From Trichlorobacter thiogenes (GTDB lineage: Bacteria; Desulfobacterota; Desulfuromonadia; Geobacterales; Pseudopelobacteraceae): DNA of 64,000 nt. Of this stretch, positions 57,223 through 62,874 are shown piece by piece (position 1 is the first letter of the stretch; each line of letters starts with the position of its first letter). Under the pieces are notes generated by a model. The model saw only the letters and a program-made list of their open reading frames with translations. It did no database searches and had not been told where the DNA came from. The stretch is from assembly GCF_900167465.1 (NCBI RefSeq), contig NZ_FUWR01000006.1, forward strand, positions 62,001-126,000, written 5' to 3'. The position numbers were made by a program, and so were the translations under genes.

Positions 57223-58127
57223 TGGTGATCTCCCTCCTCATGGTCATGGTGGCCGTCCTTGTTTTTGGTTGCCAGCAGGTGAACGCCGGTAAACAGGGCT
57301 GGCCAGATGGAAAGTACCATTGGCACGAATCCCAGGAAGTCTTTGACGTTGGAGATGATCGGCTCATTCTGGATATGACCGTCAAAACCGACCTTGTCGA
57401 AATCAACGCTGCTCAGATACATCCAGCTGGTGCCACCAACGGCCTTTTCACCATACAGCTTGTCCACATATTTTGCCGGGTTGGCCTGAATCCGGTCATG
57501 GCCCAGCTTGATCAGGTCTGCCCTGCGACCAAAGGTCATGACCTGCTGTGGACAGATATCGACACATGCCGGTGGCTTGCCATCTTTCAGGCGGGTGTCG
57601 TAGCAGAAGATACATTTCTTAACCAGCGGGTTCAGCGGGCTTGAGTAGCTGTACGCCGGGATATTAAAGGGACAGGCGATCATGCAGTTACGACAGCCGA
57701 CACAGACCTTGGCGTTGTAGATAACCGCACCTTCCTTGGTCTTGGTGTAGGCGTTTACAAAGCAGGAGCTGAGGCAGGCCGGCTCGGTGCAATGGTTACA
57801 CTGGATCTTGCGGAACAGGGTTTCCTTGTCGGCCACTTGGTACTTGTTAACAACCGTATAGGCCTTTTCTGTGGTACGCCGCTTGTCGCTGAATACAGAC
57901 GTGTCATCAAATGCCAGATCAGGCTCCGGCAACTTCTGCTCTGCGTTACAGGCGGCCTCGCAACTACGGCAGCCAACACAACGGGTCAGGTCAACCAGCA
58001 CCCCCATTGCATCCGGGTATCCTTCAAATGAACCGGCTGCCATCGCCTTTCCACTGGCAACAGATACTGTTGCAGCGGTTACACCGCAGGCCAGACACCC
58101 TTTCAGAAAATCTCGACGTTCAATCAT
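57219..58127 (-). CDS. Tat-exported ferredoxin subunit with four [4Fe-4S] sites (NrfC/PsrB type)
   Basis: I place the start at ATG 58127 with AAGGAG upstream; it gives MIERRDFLKGCLACG, a Tat signal (RRDFLK). The longer frame (58274) runs into the cytochrome gene. Sixteen cysteines form four clusters: CVGCRSCEAAC, CNHCTEPACLSSC, CVGCRNCMIACP and CIFC...CVDICP. A C-terminal helix (FLGFVPMVLSIWPALFTGVHLL) anchors it, and the tail is His-rich. It should pass electrons between NrfD and the cytochromes. Tat export links it to tatA at 53072. Confidence 0.92.
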   Translation of the reverse strand: MIERRDFLKGCLACGVTAATVSVASGKAMAAGSFEGYPDAMGVLVDLTRCVGCRSCEAACNAEQKLPEPDLAFDDTSVFSDKRRTTEKAYTVVNKYQVADKETLFRKIQCNHCTEPACLSSCFVNAYTKTKEGAVIYNAKVCVGCRNCMIACPFNIPAYSYSSPLNPLVKKCIFCYDTRLKDGKPPACVDICPQQVMTFGRRADLIKLGHDRIQANPAKYVDKLYGEKAVGGTSWMYLSSVDFDKVGFDGHIQNEPIISNVKDFLGFVPMVLSIWPALFTGVHLLATKNKDGHHDHEEGDHQ

Positions 58128-58158
58128 GGTACACGTTCTCCTTCCCGTGGATATCAGT

Positions 58159-58689
58159 TCAGTGGTGTGCTGCCTTAGGCTTGGCAGGTGCCTTGGGGGC
58201 GTATTTGCCGGACTTGAAGATGGCATCGCCGCCATCGTTCCGTTTGTGGCAATCCTGGCAGCCGGTTGGTCCATGCATCTTCTCGTGGCATCCCAGGCAA
58301 CTGATATGGTAGGCAGCTTTCAGACCCGGCTTGTCACGGTGATAGATCGGCGGCTGCTGATCACGCTGTTGTTTGAGCGCCTCAGGGGTAAACGGCTCTG
58401 CGGTGTGACACCCTTTACAGCTGACCACCGCCTGGGCACCACTGTTCTTGTGGCAACGGGCACAGTTGGGATCGGTAACCTGAGCTCCGGTGGTGTGGTG
58501 GTGGCACAGACCGCAGTCTTTCAGCTTGTTGATGTGGGCTGCGTGGTTGAAACTGACCGGGGCGTAGTACTTCTGAATTGAGTTGATGGTGACCTTGTCC
58601 GGAATACCGGCTCCAAAACAGACGCTGGATACCAGCATCATCAGTATGCCTGTCACTCCCAGGATCATCTGTCGCTTTACTGCATGCAT
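58159..58689 (-). CDS. Pentaheme c-type cytochrome
   Basis: The 176-aa product has a signal peptide (cut near CFGAG) and five CxxCH motifs: CGLCH, CARCH, CKGCH, CLGCH and CQDCH, with class III-like spacing and extra histidines (FNHAAHINK, GCHEKMHGP) for axial ligands. A Lys/Pro/Ala tail ends in HH. It is encoded directly before the ferredoxin and should be the partner cytochrome of the NrfD complex. Confidence 0.9.
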   Translation of the reverse strand: MHAVKRQMILGVTGILMMLVSSVCFGAGIPDKVTINSIQKYYAPVSFNHAAHINKLKDCGLCHHHTTGAQVTDPNCARCHKNSGAQAVVSCKGCHTAEPFTPEALKQQRDQQPPIYHRDKPGLKAAYHISCLGCHEKMHGPTGCQDCHKRNDGGDAIFKSGKYAPKAPAKPKAAHH

Positions 58690-58759
58690 AGCCCTCTCCT
58701 TGTAAAAGATGGCCGGTATCGCTGTAGATACCGGTAGTAAGTGCAGAAACCGGATGTTC

Positions 58760-58936
58760 CTAGTGGGCTGCTTCCTGCGTGCTGCTTTTGCCGCTCATCA
58801 TGTACCGGTAGAACATCGGAAAACCGACAAAGAACGCAACACAGATCAGGTATTCAACCGTTTTGATGTACTGGTAAAAATCCACCAGCGTGTACACCGA
58901 CTTGACATGTCCAATTGCACTGAATAACTCCGTCAT
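58760..58936 (-). CDS. 58-aa membrane protein, family C copy 1
   Basis: ATG 58936 follows AAGGAGG and the frame closes at TAG 58760. The product starts MTELFSAIGHVKSVYTLVDFY and has one helix (VEYLICVAFFVGFPMFYRY), then MMSGK and a polar tail. It differs from the copy at 61444 at only 7 of 58 positions; residues 8-50 are identical. Small one-helix subunits accompany NrfD complexes such as Hmc and Tmc, so a subunit role is plausible. I recognise no named family. Confidence 0.85.
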   Translation of the reverse strand: MTELFSAIGHVKSVYTLVDFYQYIKTVEYLICVAFFVGFPMFYRYMMSGKSSTQEAAH

Positions 58937-59001
58937 GATCCTATCCTCCTTTTATCTGTGCCGATTGATGATCGGCTGTATTTGCTTTACTGGTTCCGGC
59001 G

Positions 59002-59382
59002 TTATGAATTTTTCATATTCTCAAAGGCACAGGCCACGGCCTGACGCAGCTCTTCCCGATCTGCCGGATCGATCGGCTTCAGGGAGTGATAAAAGATCCC
59101 TTCCTTACGCATCTTGCGGATCACCGGCAGCGAGGTCTCGTCCGAGACAAGAATAATGGTCAGGTCACGACTGCACTTCTTCAGCAGCGGAATCAGCTCT
59201 GCTGCTGCCAGTTCATCAAATTCACTGCTTAACAACACCACCTGGGCAGACTTTTTCAAAATGCCGTGCAGTACGTTTGCGGCCGAGGTGGTTACCATCA
59301 CATTGTAGCCGGCCTCAATACAGAGGTCGGCCAGCACCTTGCGGGATTCAACGTTTTCATCTGCTATCAGAACACCTTGCAT
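59002..59382 (-). CDS. Receiver-like protein lacking the phosphoacceptor Asp, copy 1
   Basis: The 126-aa single-domain protein has the CheY fold: LIADENVESRKVL (acidic pair kept), strand VVLLS where Ser52 replaces the phosphoacceptor Asp, IILVSDETS and FYHSLKP with the conserved Lys. Most residues agree with the copy at 61930. It is thus unlikely to be phosphorylated in the normal way and may act by protein contact. It sits between families A and C. Confidence 0.83.
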   Translation of the reverse strand: MQGVLIADENVESRKVLADLCIEAGYNVMVTTSAANVLHGILKKSAQVVLLSSEFDELAAAELIPLLKKCSRDLTIILVSDETSLPVIRKMRKEGIFYHSLKPIDPADREELRQAVACAFENMKNS

Positions 59383-59412
59383 AGCGGTTACCTCTGTTTC
59401 CTGGAGAAAAGT

Positions 59413-59664
59413 CTACTTGTTGCCTTTTCCCTTAAACGGAGAGAAGGAGGCCTCAGCCGGATTGCTGGAAAACAGCCCTTTCATCATCGATGCAAACATC
59501 ACAACAGCTGGGGCGGCCTGGAACAGCACAACCATGACGCCAAAGCCGATGAAGAACCAGACCAGCATGCCGTTGCCGCCCGGTTCTGCACCGCTTGCCG
59601 CAGCAGATGCGGCGGTTGCACTACCGGCAACTATCGGAACCAGTATTTTCAAGACTTTTTTCAT
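59413..59664 (-). CDS. Small single-pass membrane protein, family A copy 2
   Basis: The ATG at 59664, after CGGAG, gives MKKVLKILVPIVAGSATAASA, a signal peptide; the track-length frame adds eight residues before it. After a Gly-rich stretch comes one helix (MLVWFFIGFGVMVVLFQAAPAVVMF) and a tail of 30 polar residues. It is the first gene 51 bp after the sigma-54 promoter at 59715-59730. Confidence 0.82.
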   Translation of the reverse strand: MKKVLKILVPIVAGSATAASAAASGAEPGGNGMLVWFFIGFGVMVVLFQAAPAVVMFASMMKGLFSSNPAEASFSPFKGKGNK

Positions 59665-59714
59665 GTTTACGCTCCGGGAGTCTCTCAAGAATCATTAAAA
59701 TACACTTAACCTAG

Positions 59715-59730
59715 AGCACGCATCGTGCCA
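59715..59730 (-). promoter_or_regulatory. Sigma-54 promoter of the cytochrome/NrfD operon
   Basis: On the minus strand TGGCACG-N4-GTGCT: the -24 box is the exact consensus and the -12 GC is at the right spacing. Confidence 0.87.
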
Positions 59731-60052
59731 GTCTTGAATCGAGCAGAAAGTTAGCCACTAACCTGCTGGTATAGTTGAATAATTAATATCGTATCATGTA
59801 TCCAAAACATGGTTTTGATTTGTGTATACTGTATACAATCAGGATACACAGATGCAGACAGCACCCTGTCATGACGGATAAATGCAATTGCAACTAGCCG
59901 TTATTGCGGTGTTTATTTATGGTGTATACGCAATATATACGTGGTCTGCAGGTGTATAGCTGAAGAGAGAGGGCGAGGATGCTACAAAAAAAACCCTCCC
60001 CGGCAGCAGCAAGGGAGGGATGAAAAGATCTGACAAGAAGAACTGGTTTAGG
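59731..60052 (-). promoter_or_regulatory. Upstream region with TATAC dyads, candidate activator sites
   Basis: The gap holds the dyad TGTATACTGTATACA (59823-59837), about 100 bp before the sigma-54 promoter, and further GTGTATA motifs at 59932 and 59951 (about 200 and 225 bp). The ten bases GTGTATACGC at 59932-59941 recur beside the ORP promoter at 44681-44690. The right end holds the terminator listed below. No gene is seen. Confidence 0.5.
59986..60019 (-). terminator. Terminator of the HAD gene
   Basis: On the minus strand CCCTCCC pairs with GGGAGGG (12-nt loop), followed by eight T. Confidence 0.9.
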
Positions 60053-60520
60053 TCAGCTGCGCAGAGTGGCTGCAATCCGCTGAGGAACCATAAGCAGTCC
60101 GAGGGCATCATAGATGCTTCGGGCGACAATATCCGCCTGCAGGATGGCGCTGACAGCGCTGCCTTCACCTTCCAGCACCGCAATGCCAAGCCGGGCGACC
60201 TTCAGCATCAGCCGGTCATTGGCACCATTACCGATGCAGACCACAGAATCAGCGCCTAATGCCTGGACATAGGCCTCCTTCTGCTCTGCCTCATTTCCGC
60301 TTGCAATGATATGCAGCGTACAGGGCAATCCATCAACCTCCTGCGCTACTGTGCCACCACTGTCTGCAGTAAGGATATGAATGGTAATCCTGCCTGCAAG
60401 ATCTGTAATGGTCTTATCAAGATTGGACAGTAACAGGCCATCACGGGCAATGGTGCCGTTATAGTCAAAGACCAGATGTTTCAGCTCAATGGATCCGATG
60501 CTGGGAATAGTGATCTGCAT
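60053..60520 (-). CDS. HAD-superfamily soluble phosphatase (P-type ATPase-like domain)
   Basis: The 155-aa protein shows HAD motif I FDYNGTIA (Asp nucleophile in LVFDYNG), motif II LTADSGG and motif IV GNGANDRLML, in the compact capless form related to the phosphorylation domain of P-type ATPases. Substrate unknown; the second acidic residue of motif I is Asn rather than Asp. It follows the 82-aa gene by 12 bp and ends at a strong terminator. Confidence 0.83.
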   Translation of the reverse strand: MQITIPSIGSIELKHLVFDYNGTIARDGLLLSNLDKTITDLAGRITIHILTADSGGTVAQEVDGLPCTLHIIASGNEAEQKEAYVQALGADSVVCIGNGANDRLMLKVARLGIAVLEGEGSAVSAILQADIVARSIYDALGLLMVPQRIAATLRS

Positions 60521-60532
60521 GGTTTAGTAACC

Positions 60533-60781
60533 TCAAGGGTTTGAAATACGCTTCAGGGTTTCCGAAATATCCTTAACACTGCAGGTCTCACTGAAACAAC
60601 CGGTACCGGCATACAGGTCAAAATTGCGTAGCTGACCAATCAGCTTTTTCAGTTCCGGTTCATGCTCCGGCAGGGCTGCCGTTTCAGCAACGGCAAGAAT
60701 CTCTGCCAGAAGACTGTCAGGCAGTTCAGCATCACGGTTTTGCTCACAGGCAACGGCTCGTAACTCTTCAGATACGGTCAT
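60533..60781 (-). CDS. Small hypothetical helical protein
   Basis: I prefer ATG 60781 (MTVSEELRAVACEQ) with GAGGGG upstream over the start 11 codons earlier. The 82-aa acidic product is mostly helical, with LPDSLLAEILAVAETAALPEHEPELKKLIGQLRNFDLYAG and two cysteines near the end (TGCFSETCSV). No family recognised. It appears co-transcribed with the HAD gene. Confidence 0.6.
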   Translation of the reverse strand: MTVSEELRAVACEQNRDAELPDSLLAEILAVAETAALPEHEPELKKLIGQLRNFDLYAGTGCFSETCSVKDISETLKRISNP

Positions 60782-60872
60782 GGCATTCCCCCTCACAGGT
60801 TCAGGATTAAACATGAATGTATTTTAATGGTATGCAGTATGCCAAAGCTCCACGAAACAGTAAACCGCAAAC

Positions 60873-60911
60873 CTCAGAAGGGGGCCGGAATATACCAGGC
60901 CTCCTTCTGAG
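60873..60911. terminator. Hairpin between the NifX-like and the 82-aa genes
   Basis: A 14-bp stem (60873-60886 with 60898-60911, one mismatch) has an 11-nt loop and no T-run. It may end or process the sigma-54 transcript from 62610. Confidence 0.45.
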
Positions 60912-61018
60912 TATATGCGGACCTGGCCGCCTGCGAGTAAAGTCACGGGCATTTTTAACGTTCAATTAGGCAAACAATTACAAGAACATTTCTCTGAATG
61001 CTGCCCATCTCAGGGAAA

Positions 61019-61333
61019 TCAGATCAGACAGAGTGTTGAGAGGATCCTGCTTGCAGATTCATCAGCTGCATTAACGACGCAGATCCCTGATTTCAACATT
61101 GATTCTTTAATCTCTTTTTCAGGCATATGGGTACAGACAAGCTGTTTGACATTCAGAGAAATCAGCCACGCAGCTAAAAGAGGCTGTTCGCTGGCATCCC
61201 AGACCCCCATGTTGACATTGCTGGTGCTTCCGTTTCTGTCGTCGTATTCCAGCAAGAAAAAGATCCGCTCAAACCCTTTGCCTTCATAGGTGAGTGAGCC
61301 GTAGTACGGTATAGCTGTCTTGATTATGGTCAT
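61019..61333 (-). CDS. NifX/Orp-like domain protein
   Basis: The 104-aa product MTIIKTAIPYYGSLTYEGKGFERIFFLLEYDD... with LLAAWLISLNVKQLVCTHMPEKEIKESMLKSGICVVN follows the PF02579 (NifX/orange protein) pattern, though divergent: the usual AF..F(G/D) start is altered. It is the last member of the sigma-54 unit from 62610 and links that unit to the ORP-type genes at 44.7-48 kb. Start chosen by frame; no strong ribosome site. Confidence 0.65.
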   Translation of the reverse strand: MTIIKTAIPYYGSLTYEGKGFERIFFLLEYDDRNGSTSNVNMGVWDASEQPLLAAWLISLNVKQLVCTHMPEKEIKESMLKSGICVVNAADESASRILSTLCLI

Positions 61334-61386
61334 GGATTGGTTACTTTGGTTTTGTCCGGCAGAAGTAGATTACTCAGAGAAACGTA

Positions 61387-61422
61387 TACACAGGGTGTCT
61401 TCTGAATTAGACACCCTGTGTA
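61387..61422. terminator. 13-bp perfect inverted repeat
   Basis: TACACAGGGTGTC (61387-61399) and its complement (61410-61422) enclose 10 nt between family C copy 2 and the NifX-like gene. No T-run; it may reduce read-through. Confidence 0.5.
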
Positions 61423-61443
61423 CACGAGGATTACTGTACTGGG

Positions 61444-61620
61444 TCAGTGTGCAGTTTCCTGTGTGTTGTTCTTGCCGCTCATCATGTAGCGATAGAACAT
61501 GGGAAAACCGACAAAGAAGGCAACGCAGATCAGGTATTCAACGGTCTTGATATACTGGTAAAAATCAACCAGGGTGTAGACAGATTTTACATGGCCTATG
61601 GTATCGAAAAGTGCTGACAT
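61444..61620 (-). CDS. 58-aa membrane protein, family C copy 2
   Basis: ATG 61620 follows AGGAGG. The product MSALFDTIGHVKSVYTLVDFY...YLICVAFFVGFPMFYRYMMSGK is identical to the copy at 58760 from residue 8 to 50; differences are confined to both ends. Such strong conservation in a one-helix protein means tight contact with a partner. The partner NrfD complex is absent from this second unit, so this copy must serve a complex encoded elsewhere or share the one at 54.8-58.7 kb. Confidence 0.85.
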   Translation of the reverse strand: MSALFDTIGHVKSVYTLVDFYQYIKTVEYLICVAFFVGFPMFYRYMMSGKNNTQETAH

Positions 61621-61644
61621 GGTGGTATCCTCCTGTATGGTTAG

Positions 61645-61911
61645 CTACCTGTTGGATGAGGTTGAACGAGCTTCCTTGTTTTTAACTGCCTCAGCTGCGC
61701 CCTTGATCATGCCGTACAGACTGATGAGTGCCGGGATGGTCTGGACAACAACTACCAGGGCCAGGAATCCGGCAAATGCCAGCACCAGAATGCCGCTGTT
61801 ATAGGTCAGGCTGGTATCAATGACATCACCATGACCGGCAGAAGCAAAGGCGGTTGTCAGGCTTGCAAGCAGCAGGGTTACGGTGTTGATCATAGTTGCG
61901 GTTGTTTTCAT
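61645..61911 (-). CDS. Small single-pass membrane protein, family B copy 2
   Basis: The 88-aa product has a signal peptide ending near TTAFA, then SAGHGDVIDTSLTYNSG, one helix (ILVLAFAGFLALVVVVQTIPALISLY) and a polar tail (GMIKGAAEAVKNKEARS). The IDTSLTYNSG-to-VQTIPA block is identical to copy 1 at 52402. AAGGAG precedes the ATG. Confidence 0.83.
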   Translation of the reverse strand: MKTTATMINTVTLLLASLTTAFASAGHGDVIDTSLTYNSGILVLAFAGFLALVVVVQTIPALISLYGMIKGAAEAVKNKEARSTSSNR

Positions 61912-61929
61912 GGCATTTCTCCTTTTGAT

Positions 61930-62316
61930 CTAGCAGTAGCAACGCTTTGGTTGGTGTAAGGCACAGTTGATAACCTGCTTCAACTCTTCCCTGTCTTCGG
62001 GCAGTACCGGCCGGAGCAGGTGATAAAAAATCCCTTCGTTACGCATCTTGCGAATCACCGGCAATGAAGCCTCGTTTGATACCAGTATGATGGTCAGGTT
62101 TCGGCAGCACTTTTTAAAAAGCGGAATCAGGTCTGTTGCTGCCAGTTCATCAAAGCTGCTCCCCAATAAAATAACTTGTGCTGTTTTTTTCAAGATCCCC
62201 TGCAGTACCGCAGCAGCCGTGGTGGTGACGGTCACGTTATAACCGGCTTCCATACAGAGGTCTGCCATTACCTTACGTGATTCAGGGTGCTCTTCAGCGA
62301 TTAAGATCCGGTTCAT
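61930..62316 (-). CDS. Receiver-like protein lacking the phosphoacceptor Asp, copy 2
   Basis: The 128-aa protein parallels the copy at 59002: LIAEEHPESRKVM, strand VILLG with Gly52 where Asp is expected, IILVSNEAS and FYHLLRP, where the conserved Lys is Arg. Two of the key receiver residues are thus lost, and phosphorylation at the usual site is excluded. It lies between families A and B. Confidence 0.83.
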   Translation of the reverse strand: MNRILIAEEHPESRKVMADLCMEAGYNVTVTTTAAAVLQGILKKTAQVILLGSSFDELAATDLIPLFKKCCRNLTIILVSNEASLPVIRKMRNEGIFYHLLRPVLPEDREELKQVINCALHQPKRCYC

Positions 62317-62327
62317 AGCTGACCCCT

Positions 62328-62564
62328 TCAGTGTTTATTGACGGTAATTTCTTTATCTGAGTGGGCAAAAAGCCCTTTCAGCATTGAGGCAAATAGAATC
62401 ATGGCCGGTACCGCCTGCACCATAATCACCATGACACCAAAGCCTATGAAGGCCCAGATCAACAGGCCGTTTTCTTCAGCGCCAGCACCGGTTGTTGCTG
62501 CAAAAGCTGCTGCTGCACCTGCGCCGATTAGTGCTATGATCATTTTGATGATTGTTGCTTTCAT
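62328..62564 (-). CDS. Small single-pass membrane protein, family A copy 3
   Basis: The 78-aa product has a signal peptide (MKATIIKMIIALIGAGAAAAFA), a short TTGAGAEENG stretch, one helix (LLIWAFIGFGVMVIMVQAVPAMILF) and a polar tail. It is the first gene 45 bp after the sigma-54 promoter at 62610-62625. Confidence 0.83.
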   Translation of the reverse strand: MKATIIKMIIALIGAGAAAAFAATTGAGAEENGLLIWAFIGFGVMVIMVQAVPAMILFASMLKGLFAHSDKEITVNKH

Positions 62565-62609
62565 GACATCCCCCTTTTACTGCATCAGTTCCCGCTTGTT
62601 GTTCTAATA

Positions 62610-62625
62610 AGCACAGACAGTGCCA
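62610..62625 (-). promoter_or_regulatory. Sigma-54 promoter of the third small-protein operon
   Basis: On the minus strand TGGCACT-N4-GTGCT has the -24 GG and -12 GC at the exact spacing. Confidence 0.85.
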
Positions 62626-62874
62626 ACGGCTGGCTACTTATGGTATTTAGTTGTAATTGAATGATATTATTGCGATAAAATTATGGCAAGGCCAAGGCGG
62701 GCGGGGGTCAATGATCCGCTGAGGAGTATTGCTTTGCTATGCACCAAACCGAAAAAATAACGTGATTATGAGGCTAAGATGCTGATAAGACTGTAATACA
62801 GTATATGGCAGGAAAGAAGGCTGCTGTATGAAGGAATCATGCAGGGGGATATTCGGCTGGAGATACTATGCTGA
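62626..62874. other. Intergenic region upstream of the third operon
   Basis: No gene is visible. CTGTAATACAG (62792-62802) is a small dyad about 170 bp before the sigma-54 promoter. The histidine kinase gene ends at the right border, so this is the space between two same-strand units. Confidence 0.35.

Noticed and set aside
57871-58581. 236-codon plus-strand frame
   Set aside because: Antisense to the ferredoxin and pentaheme cytochrome genes, whose CxxCH and CxxC motifs are decisive.
54727-59415. Cyclic-di-GMP (GEMM) riboswitch in front of cytochrome genes, common in Geobacter
   Set aside because: The gaps before the cytochrome genes are short and show no GEMM core motifs.
62684-62699. Sigma-54-like TGGCAAG-N4-AGGCG on the plus strand
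   Set aside because: Spacing is right, but the -12 box is poor and no plus-strand gene follows; the next gene is on the minus strand.
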